Positions 25,607 through 35,273 of a stretch of 64,000 nt of DNA are shown piece by piece. This DNA is from Radiobacillus deserti (GTDB lineage Bacteria > Bacillota > Bacilli > Bacillales > Amphibacillaceae): positions 1,302,001 through 1,366,000 of the forward strand of contig NZ_CP041666.1 in assembly GCF_007301515.1 (NCBI RefSeq). The letters run 5' to 3'. Position numbers and translations under genes: made by a program. The notes under the pieces are model-generated. The model was not told the origin of the DNA. It ran no database searches and was given only the letters and a program-made list of their open reading frames with translations. The first letter of the stretch is position 1, and each line of letters opens with the position of its first letter.

Positions 25607-27149
25607 GCTTCTAATAGTTGATGATGAACCGATTATTCGAGAAGGCCTTAAAAGTACTGTTCCTTGGGCGAACTATGATATGGAAGTGGTAGGGGTGGCC
25701 GAGGACGGGGAGGCTGCGTTAGATTGGCTGAAGAACAATGGAACAGTGGACTTAGTTTTAACGGATGTCCGAATGCCAGTAATGGATGGGCTTCAGTTAG
25801 CTAACCAAATCGCTACTCAGTACCCGAAGATGAAGATTGTCATGATTAGTGGATATGATGAATTTAAATATGCACAACAAGCCATTCAAATCGGTGTTCG
25901 AGATTATTTATTAAAGCCAGTTGATATTGACGAGTTAATGGAAGTTACACAAAAAGTGAAAGATGAGATGGAAGAGGAGCGCCAAACGTTTACAAATCAC
26001 CGCCAACTTAATATTAGTCAAGCCATGTATCAACAGCTTTTTGATGGTATTTCCATCCATTCGGATACCCTCAGAGATCTTCAGTCTTTGAGCATGTATC
26101 CTTTTATAACGATGGTTCAGGAGTATGCAAAGGAAACGGGCCATTTGTCTGAATATTTATTGGATAAATGGCAAGTGGGATGGAAACGTCAAATAAAAGA
26201 TGCTTTCTCTAAAGAAGGGTATATGGCCTATTCCGTATTTCTTTCTGAAAATGTGCTATTGACATGTGTAGAGGCAACAGAAGCTGAAACAACCCCTTCA
26301 TTCATTGAGGAAGTAGTGGCATCTGTAGAACTCCCCTTGAACATGGTTATCTACCCAACCTCTATTCTTCTTGGGGATTTACATGAGGTGTATCCTGATC
26401 TTTTACAGGGGATTGAGCGGATAGCGATTGAGGAGCAGCCCGTTTATTCGGCTTATTCTCCCCATTCAGAACGAGATTTAGGGACTTGGAAACAGGAATG
26501 GGAAGAAACGTTTGTAGAGCTTATCTTTACAGCGGACTACAACACGGTTAAAAGTCAGATGCAGGAGTTGTTTACTCAGCTCCATAAGGAAAAGATTCCC
26601 TTAAGTAATGTTAAGGAATTATTTCAATCTATTATTCACAGCATTGTTGTAACGTTAGGATCCTCATTTAATGAAGATGAATCCATTTTTTATAGGAAAG
26701 AGATTAATGTCCATGTGTGGAATTCATTATCACTTCTGCAGAAGAAGTTTGAAGAAGATGTGGAGAAGGTGCTCTCTTTTATTCAGCAAAAAGAAAATAA
26801 AATGTGGATGATCGAGCGTGCTGAGCATTACATTCAATCCTATTATGCTTCGGACATCAAAGCACACGAAGTAGCGGATGTAGTGAACGTATCTCCGAAT
26901 TATTTTAGTACGTTATTTAAACAAAAGACAGGAAAAAGCTTTAATGAATACCTCAATGAATTGCGTGTAGAAAAAGCAAAAACGCTTTTAGAGGAAACCC
27001 CATTGAAGATTAATGAGATAGCAGAAATGGTTGGTTTCCATGAATACAAATATTTCGTAGACGTCTTTAAGAGGTTTGTACATTTGACTCCTACAAAATA
27101 TCGCGCTTGGATGTCTTCTAAAGAAAAAGTTCAGGAAAAGGAGAGATAG
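25596..27149 (+). CDS. YesN-type response regulator, AraC family output
   Basis: A 517-residue regulator: receiver domain (residues 1-120; LIVDDEPIIREGL, phosphoacceptor D in VLTDVRMPVMDG, K in DYLLKPVD), a variable middle, and a C-terminal AraC helix-turn-helix pair (EVADVVNVSPNYFSTLFKQK and INEIAEMVGFHEYKYFVDVF). The frame is intact and overlaps the kinase end by 11 bp. It is the likely activator of this sugar operon. RBS GGGGGAAG lies in the kinase end. Confidence 0.92.
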   Translation: MSFKLLIVDDEPIIREGLKSTVPWANYDMEVVGVAEDGEAALDWLKNNGTVDLVLTDVRMPVMDGLQLANQIATQYPKMKIVMISGYDEFKYAQQAIQIGVRDYLLKPVDIDELMEVTQKVKDEMEEERQTFTNHRQLNISQAMYQQLFDGISIHSDTLRDLQSLSMYPFITMVQEYAKETGHLSEYLLDKWQVGWKRQIKDAFSKEGYMAYSVFLSENVLLTCVEATEAETTPSFIEEVVASVELPLNMVIYPTSILLGDLHEVYPDLLQGIERIAIEEQPVYSAYSPHSERDLGTWKQEWEETFVELIFTADYNTVKSQMQELFTQLHKEKIPLSNVKELFQSIIHSIVVTLGSSFNEDESIFYRKEINVHVWNSLSLLQKKFEEDVEKVLSFIQQKENKMWMIERAEHYIQSYYASDIKAHEVADVVNVSPNYFSTLFKQKTGKSFNEYLNELRVEKAKTLLEETPLKINEIAEMVGFHEYKYFVDVFKRFVHLTPTKYRAWMSSKEKVQEKER

Positions 27150-27150
27150 T

Positions 27151-28590
27151 ATGCAGACGAAAACGGTTAAAGTACCTAAAGATTTTATGTTGGGTGCAGC
27201 GGTTTCAGCATGGCAAACAGAAGGATGGGATGGAAAAAAGCCTTTCCAGGATTCTTATTTAGACCTTTGGTATAAAAATAACAAGCATGTGTGGCATAAC
27301 GGCTATGGACCAGCAGGAGCAACAGATTTTTACAATCGGTACAAAGAGGATATTGGCTATATGAAGGAAATTGGTCTAACTCATTTTCGTACTTCAATTA
27401 ATTGGTCCCGTTTTTTAACCGATTATGAAGAAGCGGTCGTCGATGAGGAGTACGCTGCTTATATCGATCGTATGATTAATGAATTACTCGCTAACGGTGT
27501 GGAACCCATGATTTGCTTGGAGCATTATGAAGTACCAGCAGTCCTTTTTGAAAAGTATGGAGGCTGGGGTTCGAAGCATGTTTTGGAGCTATTTGTTAAA
27601 TATGCCGAAAAGGTTTTCGAACGGTACGGAGACCGTGTCAAACATTGGTTTACATTTAATGAACCAGTTGTGGTTCAAACAAGAGTCTATTTGGATGCCA
27701 TTCGTTATCCGTTTGAGCAAAACACAAAAAAATGGATGCAATGGAATCATAACAAAGTATTGGCTACGGCTCGAGTCGTACAATTGTTTCGAACCATGCA
27801 ATTAAAAGAAAAGTATGGTGCCAAGATTGGCGTTATATTAAATCCGGAAGTCACCTACGCCAGATCTACTGCTAAACACGATCAAGAAGCTGCTAGAATG
27901 TATGACCTTTTCTTTAATCGTGTTTTTCTCGACCCTGCCATTAAAGGCACCTATCCGGAAGAGTTATTTACGCTTATGAACAAGCATGATATCACCTTCA
28001 ACTACACAGAAGATGAATTGAACATGCTACGAGAAAATACAGTGGATTACGTTGGGCTTAATCTTTATTTCCCGCATCGTGTAAAAGCGAGAAGCACAGC
28101 TTGGAATGAGAATACTCCGTTTCATCCAGAGTTCTATTATGAAAAGTTTGACTTGCCAGGCAAGAAAATGAATCCATATCGAGGTTGGGAAATCTATCCA
28201 CAAATTATGTATGATATGGCAATGCGTATGAAGAACGAGTATGGAAATATTGAATGGTTTATCGCGGAAAACGGGATGGGTGTTGAGAATGAACAGCGTT
28301 TTAAAGATGAACATGGTCAAATACAAGATGACTACCGGATTGAATTCATCGGCCAGCATTTAGATTGGCTGCTAAAGGCTGTACAGGAAGGCGCAAATTG
28401 CAAAGGCTATATGCTCTGGGCATTCTCGGACAATGTTTCTCCAATGAATGCATTTAAAAACCGTTACGGTTTAGTGGAAATTAACCTAGAGGATAATCGA
28501 AATCGCAGGTTGAAGAAATCAGCTTACTGGTATAAGGATTTGATTGAATCTAGAACCCTAGTTGTTGAAGATGAGGCAGTGTACAAATAA
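27151..28590 (+). CDS. Glycoside hydrolase family 1 enzyme
   Basis: A 479-residue GH1 (beta/alpha)8 enzyme. The acid/base glutamate is in HWFTFNEPVV (about residue 169) and the nucleophile glutamate in EWFIAENGMG (about residue 374; most relatives have ITENG). No signal peptide, so it acts on a sugar already imported. It is probably a beta-glycosidase or 6-phospho-beta-glycosidase. Because the importer is ABC-type (no PTS phosphorylation) and a ROK kinase follows, an unphosphorylated glycoside is more likely. The exact sugar is unknown. One base separates it from the regulator stop. Confidence 0.88.
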   Translation: MQTKTVKVPKDFMLGAAVSAWQTEGWDGKKPFQDSYLDLWYKNNKHVWHNGYGPAGATDFYNRYKEDIGYMKEIGLTHFRTSINWSRFLTDYEEAVVDEEYAAYIDRMINELLANGVEPMICLEHYEVPAVLFEKYGGWGSKHVLELFVKYAEKVFERYGDRVKHWFTFNEPVVVQTRVYLDAIRYPFEQNTKKWMQWNHNKVLATARVVQLFRTMQLKEKYGAKIGVILNPEVTYARSTAKHDQEAARMYDLFFNRVFLDPAIKGTYPEELFTLMNKHDITFNYTEDELNMLRENTVDYVGLNLYFPHRVKARSTAWNENTPFHPEFYYEKFDLPGKKMNPYRGWEIYPQIMYDMAMRMKNEYGNIEWFIAENGMGVENEQRFKDEHGQIQDDYRIEFIGQHLDWLLKAVQEGANCKGYMLWAFSDNVSPMNAFKNRYGLVEINLEDNRNRRLKKSAYWYKDLIESRTLVVEDEAVYK

Positions 28591-28601
28591 GGAGAGATGG
28601 C

Positions 28602-29705
28602 ATGAAAGTTTCGTTTCGTTGGTTTGGTGAAAAAGAGGATACCGTTACGTTAAACCAGATAAAACAAATCCCAGGAATGGATGGAATTGTAGGAGCTTTA
28701 TATGATGTTCCTGTCGGGGAAGTGTGGCCGTTAGAGAAGGTTCAGCAATTAAAGCAACACGTATTAAATGCCGGATTAAATTTGGAAGTAATCGAGAGTG
28801 TTAATGTTCACGAAGATATTAAGTTAGGTCTATCTACAAGAGATGCATACATTCAAAACTATCAACAAACATTACGACATCTAGCTACCGTCGGAATTAA
28901 AGTCGTCTGCTATAATTTCATGCCAATCTTCGATTGGACACGTACAGATTTGGCAAAGCCACTGCCGGATGGCTCGAATGTTTTAGCTTTTCAAAGAAAT
29001 CTCATTGATTCGATTGATCCGCTCCAGTTTGCGGAACAAGTAGAACATAATTCGAATGGCTATCCGCTTCCAGGTTGGGAACCAGAACGAATGAAAACAA
29101 TAAAGCGTCTCTTTACGTTATACGAGTCTGTATCCGAGGAAGACTTATTTAATCATCTTCAATACTTTTTAGAAAACGTCATTCCAGTAGCAGAGGAATG
29201 TGATATAAAGTTGGCGATTCATCCAGATGATCCACCTTGGTCTGTTTTTAAACTTCCTAGAATTGTAACGAATAAAGAGAACCTAGCCCGTATAGTAAAC
29301 CTTGTCGATAGTCCGTATAATGGGTTAACGTTATGCTCAGGTTCGCTTGGAGCAAATCCAAACAATAACGTGCCCGAGATTTTTCGAGAGTTTTTGCATC
29401 GCGATCGAGTTCCGTTTGTGCATGTACGCAATATTAAAATAGAGGAAAATGGAGATTTTGCTGAAGCCTCTCATCGAGGACAAGATGGTTCTTTAGATAT
29501 ATATGGGATAGTGAAAGCACTTCATGACTATGGTTTCACAGGCTATATCCGCCCAGACCATGGCCGAATGATTTGGGATGAAAAAGCAAGACCGGGCTAT
29601 GGATTATATGACCGTGCATTAGGCGTCATGTATTTGTTAGGCATTTGGGATTGCTTGGTAAGAGAAAAATCAAGTGCTTTTCATAGAATTGAGGAGAAGA
29701 AATGA
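28602..29705 (+). CDS. uxuA: Mannonate dehydratase
   Basis: A 367-residue UxuA: D-mannonate to 2-keto-3-deoxygluconate with a divalent metal. Family motifs: MKVSFRWFGEKEDTVTLNQI, YDVPVGEVW, CYNFMPIFDWTRTDL, LAIHPDDPPW, VHVRNIK and GYIRPDHGRMIWDE. Usually found with glucuronate genes (uxaC, uxuB, kdgK), none of which are here. Its place in a glycoside operon suggests the substrate yields a hexuronic or aldonic acid. ATG start with AAGGAGAG upstream. Confidence 0.93.
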   Translation: MKVSFRWFGEKEDTVTLNQIKQIPGMDGIVGALYDVPVGEVWPLEKVQQLKQHVLNAGLNLEVIESVNVHEDIKLGLSTRDAYIQNYQQTLRHLATVGIKVVCYNFMPIFDWTRTDLAKPLPDGSNVLAFQRNLIDSIDPLQFAEQVEHNSNGYPLPGWEPERMKTIKRLFTLYESVSEEDLFNHLQYFLENVIPVAEECDIKLAIHPDDPPWSVFKLPRIVTNKENLARIVNLVDSPYNGLTLCSGSLGANPNNNVPEIFREFLHRDRVPFVHVRNIKIEENGDFAEASHRGQDGSLDIYGIVKALHDYGFTGYIRPDHGRMIWDEKARPGYGLYDRALGVMYLLGIWDCLVREKSSAFHRIEEKK

Positions 29706-30592
29706 GTAGATATCTTGCATTTGATATCGGTGGAACGTATGTCAAGTATGGATTAGTAGACTCTAACGGACATATTGTGCACCAGGATAAGTTTAAGACA
29801 CCTACTTCATTAGGGGTATTATTAGAAGATATAGCTCGCTTATCAAGAATGAAAAACGATGTAGAAGGAATAGCAGTTAGCGCACCAGGAGCTGTCTCCG
29901 ACTCTGGAATTATTTATGGATCAAGTGCAGTAAAGTATTTGCACGGTCCAAACATCAGAGAGTTAATTAGCGAACAGACTGGCTATCCTGTATTTATGGA
30001 AAATGATGCACACTGCGCTGCCTATGCAGAGCTTTGGCAAGGGGCAGCAAAAGGGAAAAAGGATGTTATGGTCATGGTTATTGGCACTGGCATTGGAGGA
30101 GCAGTTATCAAGGATGGTACCATCCATAAAGGTGCAAATATTCATGGCGGAGAATTTGGATATATGCTGTTGACCTCAGACGTGAAGGACAGCAACGATG
30201 TTTGGAGTCGAGTAGCATCCAGTAAAGCACTAGTCCGCAAAGTGGCCGCACGAAAAGGCTTGCAAGCAGATCAACTAACAGGAGAAGAAATCTTTGACAT
30301 GGTAGATAAAGGAGACAAAGACGTCAATCAGCTCGTGGAGGAGTGGTATCACTTGTTAGCAATTGGGATTTATAATCTTCAATACATCTACGATCCAGAA
30401 TTGCTGTTAATTGGTGGCGGCATCAGTGTGCGAAAGGATCTAATTCCAAAGATACAAGAAAAATTGAGCAAACTTCTTGGAGCCATTGACCTTGCCAAAA
30501 TTACGCCTAACATTCAAGCGTGTCACTTTAGACAGAACGCAAATTTACTCGGTGCAGTTTATGGGTATAAGAAAAAGTATGAGGGACTATAA
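29702..30592 (+). CDS. ROK family sugar kinase
   Basis: A 296-residue ROK protein with ATP motif FDIGGTYVKYG, NDAHCAAYAELWQGAAKG and GTGIGGAVI. The catalytic aspartate is in MENDAH. The cysteine-rich zinc motif (CxCGxxGCxE) of glucokinase-type ROK proteins is absent, as in the beta-glucoside kinase branch. No DNA-binding domain, so a kinase rather than a repressor. It overlaps uxuA by 4 bp (ATGA) and closes the operon. Confidence 0.88.
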   Translation: MSRYLAFDIGGTYVKYGLVDSNGHIVHQDKFKTPTSLGVLLEDIARLSRMKNDVEGIAVSAPGAVSDSGIIYGSSAVKYLHGPNIRELISEQTGYPVFMENDAHCAAYAELWQGAAKGKKDVMVMVIGTGIGGAVIKDGTIHKGANIHGGEFGYMLLTSDVKDSNDVWSRVASSKALVRKVAARKGLQADQLTGEEIFDMVDKGDKDVNQLVEEWYHLLAIGIYNLQYIYDPELLLIGGGISVRKDLIPKIQEKLSKLLGAIDLAKITPNIQACHFRQNANLLGAVYGYKKKYEGL

Positions 30593-30627
30593 AAGCCTTT
30601 CCATTACGGGAAAGGCTTAATTTTTTT
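30593..30627 (+). terminator. Terminator of the sugar operon
   Basis: AAGCCTTTCC pairs with GGGAAAGGCTT around a short loop, followed by AATTTTTTT. Confidence 0.9.
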
Positions 30628-30720
30628 CAGTGTCTATACTACATTCTAATTTTCTCCATGTTATCTTTGGAAAAAGCTTGGTAGAATAATAGAATATACA
30701 ACGTTTAGGAGGACTACTAT

Positions 30721-31344
30721 ATGAATATCGTTTCCATAGATTTTGAAACCGCGAATAAATATCGCTCTAGTCCATGTGCAATCGGGATCGTTGTTTCCGA
30801 TGGGAAGAAAATTATCGATGAGTTTTATAGTTTAATTAATCCATTAATGGAATTTCATTCTTACAATATTTATGTCCACGGCATAGAAGAAGTAGATGTA
30901 GTCGACGCTCCAACATTTGACGAGCTGTGGCCAGTTATTCAAAAATACGTTGAAAATGGGTTGGTTGTCGCGCACAATGCTAGCTTTGATATGAGTGTAC
31001 TACGAGCAACCTTGGATCGCTATGAGCTGCCATACCCGACTATCCAATATATATGTTCTGTAGCGCTCTCTAAACAAATTTGGCCAAGGTTAGAAAACTA
31101 TAAGCTCAATCACTTAGCAGACATTCATTCCATCCATTTTAACCATCACAATGCGTTAGAAGATGCGAGAGTGGTTGTCCATTTATTACATAAAGCATTA
31201 GAGGAAAAAAATATCCCTGTTATTTCAAGTCTTCTTGATATGTATAGAATTTCCTGTGGTCAAATCTATGAAAGAAGTTACGTTACACCTAAGGTGAAAA
31301 CGAGGAGCCATTCTCAAAGGAGGGGGAGCATTGGCCGTTCGTAA
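30721..31344 (+). CDS. 3'-5' exonuclease, DnaQ/DEDDh family
   Basis: A 207-residue exonuclease domain protein. DEDDh motifs: SIDFETAN (residues 5-12, first Asp/Glu), VAHNASFDMSVL (about 93, Asp), and HNALEDARVV (about 147-156, His and Asp). No polymerase or BRCT domain. Similar stand-alone domains act in DNA or RNA trimming. ATG start with TTTAGGAGGACT upstream. The 3' end overlaps the following kinase start by 14 bp. Confidence 0.9.
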   Translation: MNIVSIDFETANKYRSSPCAIGIVVSDGKKIIDEFYSLINPLMEFHSYNIYVHGIEEVDVVDAPTFDELWPVIQKYVENGLVVAHNASFDMSVLRATLDRYELPYPTIQYICSVALSKQIWPRLENYKLNHLADIHSIHFNHHNALEDARVVVHLLHKALEEKNIPVISSLLDMYRISCGQIYERSYVTPKVKTRSHSQRRGSIGRS

Positions 31345-32957
31345 ACTTCCCTTCATACAAAGATTGTTAAATGTTTCATTACAAGTTAAAATTTTAGGAC
31401 TAGTTGTCTCCCTTATTGTGTTGATTATCGTATCGCTTACGAGTGTTTTTTTCTATATGGAATCAAGAGAGGATACGGAACAAGCAGAAGAACTGGCTTT
31501 ACAAACATCAAAAACCCTTTCTTATATGCCAGGTATCCAAGAAGCGTTTCTCTCTCCCGCTCCTAACAATATTAATCCATTAGTTGAGCAAATTAGGGAC
31601 CAAGTGGACGCTTCTTTTATTCGAATTGTTCATAAAGATGGGACCATATATGCCAACCCTGGAGATATGGAACTCCAGGATGAGCTAGATGACTTATATA
31701 GATCTAGAGTTTTTGGGAGCTATTATGTTACGCATAGTGAGGAAGAAGAACCCAATATATTAAAAGGCATCTCTCCTATTATAATAGACTATGGTGCTTA
31801 TAAACGAGTAGTTGGAACTGTCGAAGTGGCATTCAATGTTGAAACGATTCAACACAAGAGATTGTTTCAGATCTTCAGAAGATGATTATTTATTCGATAG
31901 GAGTCTTAGCGCTAGGAATTATAGGGAGCTTTTTACTAGCAAAAAGCATTAGAAAAGATACTCTTGGCCTTGAGCCACATGAGATTTCTAGTCTTTATAG
32001 AGAAAAAGAAGGGATTCTCCAGTCTGTGAAGGAAGGGATTATGGCAATAGATGCAAAACGTAAAGTAACCATGACAAACTTCTCGGCTAAATCGCTGTTA
32101 GATATTACACAGGATGTGAGTGGGAAAGAAATTTCAGAGGTTATTCATTCTCCCAAGCTGTTGGAAGTTCTCCATTCTAATAAGCCAGAAACAAATATTG
32201 AGATTCTTCACAATCAACGTACGCTTATCATAAATACACAGCCAATCTTTGAAGAGGAACAAACAGTAGGTGTTGTGGCAAGCTTCCGGGATAAGACAGA
32301 TATCAAAAAAAAATGGTGGATGCTCTTTCTGAAGTGAAGCAATATTCAGAAGATCTTCGAGCACAAGCGCATGAGTTTACTAATAAGTTATACGTCATCT
32401 TGGGACTGATACAATTAGGAGTAGACGATGCTATTGCACTTATACAGGAGGAAGCTACGTTGCAAACGCAACATTCTACTTTGTTTATGAGTCAAATACA
32501 GGATGAAAAAGTGCAAGCTATTCTCTTAGGAAAACTAGCAAAAGCATCTGAAAAGAAAATAAACTTTATTATTGATCCGGAAAGTACTCTCCATTTTTTG
32601 CCAAAGCATATTGGAATTTCACCACTTATTACTATTTTAGGTAATATAATTGATAATGCATTTGATGCGGTGGCAAATAAAGAGGCTGCAACTGTTACTT
32701 TGTTCGTTACGGATGTAGGCAATGATATTATTTTTGAGATTGAAGATACCGGGAAGGGGATAGAGAAAACGATTGAATCGTCGATATTTATGAAAGCGTT
32801 CTCTTCGAAGGGGGTAAATCGTGGCTATGGATTAGCAAACGTTAAAGAGGAAATTGATGCATTAAATGGATGGTTGGAATACAGTAGCGAAGAAGAAAAA
32901 GGGACGACATTCACCATTATATTACCAAAAAAAGTTCCGATTAAGAAAGAGGAGTGA
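31331..32957 (+). pseudogene. CitA/DcuS-type sensor histidine kinase, frameshifted twice
   Basis: Three frames (31331-31885, 31882-32337, 32313-32957) together form one kinase of about 542 residues. Order: helix 1 (VKILGLVVSLIVLIIVSLTS), extracellular sensor, helix 2 (MIIYSIGVLALGIIGSFLLA), PAS (GIMAIDAKRKVTMTNFSAK), H-box (AQAHEFTNKLYVILGLIQL) and ATPase (NIIDNAFDAV, DTGKGIE, GYGLANVKEE). Break 1 is within TM2 near 31882, where ATGA overlaps stop and start. Break 2 is at the nine-A run 32305-32313; ten A would restore the frame. TTG start with AAAGGAGGGGGAGC upstream. It likely sensed the tricarboxylate handled downstream. Slippage on A9 could produce some full-length protein. Confidence 0.85.
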
Positions 32958-32963
32958 AGCGTT

Positions 32964-33635
32964 ATGTATAACGTACTTATTGCAGAGGATGATTTTCGTG
33001 TGGCAGAAATTCATGAGCAATACTTAACTAGGTTCCCGGAACTAAGACTAATAGGAAAAGCAATGAATGCAAAAGAAGTAATGGAATACTTAGAAAGAAA
33101 ACAGGTTGACTTAATTTTATTAGATGTTTATTTACCTGACTCATTGGGAACAGAACTTCTTCACCGAATAAGACAAGCCTACCCCAAAGTTAACGTTATT
33201 ATGATTACTGCAGCAACAGATAAATCCTTTCTTGAAAAAGCGTTACAATATGGCGTTCAACACTACATCATAAAACCTGTAACACTTGAACAATTTTCCT
33301 CAGCAATCAAACAGTATCTAAGAAATAGGAATGTCTTGGAATCTATGAATGAAGTGGATCAAGAAACAGTTAACCATTTTTTTGGCTCGACTTCTAGCGT
33401 ACCAGAAAAAACTGTTCTCCCATCAGGGATAGATAATTTAACGTTAAAAAAAGTAAATGACATATTAAGTGCGCAATCAGCTGGGATTACGTCTGAGGAA
33501 GTAGGAGAAAAAATGGGAGCATCAAGAACAACAGCCAGAAGGTATCTTGAATACTTAGTCGGAATTGGTCAAGCAGATGTGGAGCACACCTATGGAATTG
33601 TTGGTCGTCCTGAAAGAAGATACCATGCTAGATAG
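32964..33635 (+). CDS. CitB/DcuR-type response regulator
   Basis: A 223-residue regulator with receiver (LIAEDDFRVAEIHEQYL; phosphoacceptor D in LILLDVYLPDSLG; K in HYIIKPVT) and a C-terminal helix-turn-helix (SEEVGEKMGASRTTARRYLEYL). Intact, 6 bp after the kinase. Members of this group activate C4- or C6-carboxylate transporter genes, fitting tctCBA next door. Confidence 0.92.
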   Translation: MYNVLIAEDDFRVAEIHEQYLTRFPELRLIGKAMNAKEVMEYLERKQVDLILLDVYLPDSLGTELLHRIRQAYPKVNVIMITAATDKSFLEKALQYGVQHYIIKPVTLEQFSSAIKQYLRNRNVLESMNEVDQETVNHFFGSTSSVPEKTVLPSGIDNLTLKKVNDILSAQSAGITSEEVGEKMGASRTTARRYLEYLVGIGQADVEHTYGIVGRPERRYHAR

Positions 33636-33688
33636 TTTCGTGAACAAAATGAACACAATTCATTTTATGCATATAAAAAACAATATTT

Positions 33689-33702
33689 TGGAAACGTTTA
33701 CA
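33689..33702 (+). promoter_or_regulatory. cre-like site upstream of tctC
   Basis: TGGAAACGTTTACA differs from the CcpA consensus TGWAANCGNTNWCA only at the third base. It lies 98 bp before the tctC start in the gap after the response regulator, so carbon catabolite repression of the transporter is likely. Confidence 0.7.
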
Positions 33703-33799
33703 TTCAATTGTCTGAAAGTTAGCATAAATCTTGTAAATACATTATTTCTTCAAGGGATAGGAGAAATACAGATTAAATGAGTTCATAAGGGGTGTGTTC

Positions 33800-34780
33800 A
33801 TGAAGAAGTTTTCCATTTTGATCTTGTTCATTGTATTAGTGCTTTCAGCATGTGGTGGAGCTAACTCAGCTTCAGGAAGTGGAGATTTTCCGAAAAAGAA
33901 AGTTGAAATTATAGCTCCTGCATCACCAGGAGGCGGCTGGGATTTAACAGCGCGTTCTGTTCAAAAGGTTTTACAAGATAAAGAGCTTGTAAGCCAAAAC
34001 ATTAATGTAGTAAATAAGCCAGGTGGTGGCGGAGAGGTTGGTTGGAAGTATTTGCAATCGAAAGATGCGCATTACTTAGCAGTCAATTCCAGTTTAGTGC
34101 TTACCAATAATTTGTTGGGGCAAAGTGATCTCACATATGAAGAATTTACACCACTAGCTACGTTAGCTACAGAATGGCAAGCCATTGCGGTTCCTGCTGA
34201 TTCGAAGTATAAGTCTGCTTCTGAATTAATGAAGCAGATGAAAGAAGACCCAAAGTCCATCAAGATTGGGGTAGGTCCAGCATTGGGGAATGATGATCAC
34301 CTTTCCTTTGTTCAAGCAGCGGATGAATATGGCGTGGATCCATCGCAAGTAGACTTCCTAGTGTATGAAGGTGGTGGTGATGTTGTGACAGCTCTCTTAG
34401 GTGGTCACGTAGATGCAGTTACAACCTCTTTGTCCGAAGTGAAAGATCAGCACGTTGCAGGCAAATTGAAAATTTTAGCAGTTTCGTCTGAAAAAAGAAT
34501 TGAAGGATTAGACGATGTTCCAACATGGACAGAAGAGGGCGTAGACATGGTATTCCCTCACTGGAGAGGTATTATGGGACCACCGGATATGACGGAGGAA
34601 GAAATTGCATACTGGGATAAGAAATTAGGAGAAATGGTTAAGTCTGCGGAGTGGAAAGAAGTGTTGAAAAACAACGATTGGGAAGGGTTCTATAAAGATA
34701 GTGAAGAAACAGCTGCGTTCATGAAAGAGCAACATGAACTGTACACAAGATTAGTAAATCAATCTGGTCTCGCAGAATGA
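33800..34780 (+). CDS. tctC: Tripartite tricarboxylate transporter substrate-binding lipoprotein TctC
   Basis: A 326-residue lipoprotein (lipobox LSAC, Cys18) of the Bug/TctC family: KKVEIIAPASPGGGWDLTAR binds the carboxylate, GGGEVGWKYLQSK and ALLGGHVDAVTTSLSEVK follow. It captures citrate, tricarballylate or a similar acid for TctAB. ATG 33800 is chosen (AAGGGG 8 bases upstream) over GTG 33794. Confidence 0.9.
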   Translation: MKKFSILILFIVLVLSACGGANSASGSGDFPKKKVEIIAPASPGGGWDLTARSVQKVLQDKELVSQNINVVNKPGGGGEVGWKYLQSKDAHYLAVNSSLVLTNNLLGQSDLTYEEFTPLATLATEWQAIAVPADSKYKSASELMKQMKEDPKSIKIGVGPALGNDDHLSFVQAADEYGVDPSQVDFLVYEGGGDVVTALLGGHVDAVTTSLSEVKDQHVAGKLKILAVSSEKRIEGLDDVPTWTEEGVDMVFPHWRGIMGPPDMTEEEIAYWDKKLGEMVKSAEWKEVLKNNDWEGFYKDSEETAAFMKEQHELYTRLVNQSGLAE

Positions 34781-34804
34781 TGATGGAGGGAGGAGCAATG
34801 GAAG

Positions 34805-35254
34805 ATGAAAATATGGAAACTAGCTATGCCAACCCTGTTACTTGTTCTTGGATGCTCCTTTTTAATTGCTTCATTTCAGATAGAGAAATCTAACCTTGGG
34901 AACCCAAACGGTCCTTTATACTTCCCAATTGGGTTAAGCATTTTGTTATTACTATTTAGTTTCATGTATCTTGCACAAGAATGGAAAAAGAGAGAAGAAG
35001 ATCATAAGGTAATAAGTCAATTGCTAACTGGAAGAACTCCAAAATTAATAGGCCTAACCATTCTTTTAGGAGTAGGCTACTCCCTTCTTTTTGAAAGAGT
35101 AGGGTTTCTTATTTCTACCTTTCTGTTTCTAGGAACACTTTTGTTTGTTTTAAATGGAAAGAAAAAATGGATGACAAATATTATCGTTGCGGTTTGTTTT
35201 TCTTTCTTTTCATGGTACGCATTTAGTGAACTTTTAGGGGTCAGTCTGCCATGA
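34805..35254 (+). CDS. tctB: Tripartite tricarboxylate transporter small subunit TctB
   Basis: A 149-residue protein with four membrane helices (about 7-24, 39-58, 80-98, 100-143), the size and layout of TctB. GNPNGPLYFPIGLSILLL near residue 32 is typical. Between tctC and tctA. RBS GGAGGAGCAATGG precedes the start. Confidence 0.85.
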   Translation: MKIWKLAMPTLLLVLGCSFLIASFQIEKSNLGNPNGPLYFPIGLSILLLLFSFMYLAQEWKKREEDHKVISQLLTGRTPKLIGLTILLGVGYSLLFERVGFLISTFLFLGTLLFVLNGKKKWMTNIIVAVCFSFFSWYAFSELLGVSLP

Positions 35255-35273
35255 GAGGAGGGAATAAAGAAAA

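Noticed and set aside
31882..32337. Middle frame of the CitA-type kinase as a separate PAS protein
   Set aside because: It has no own ribosome binding site and makes sense only when joined to both neighbours into one normal-length kinase, though the ATGA overlap at 31882 was considered.
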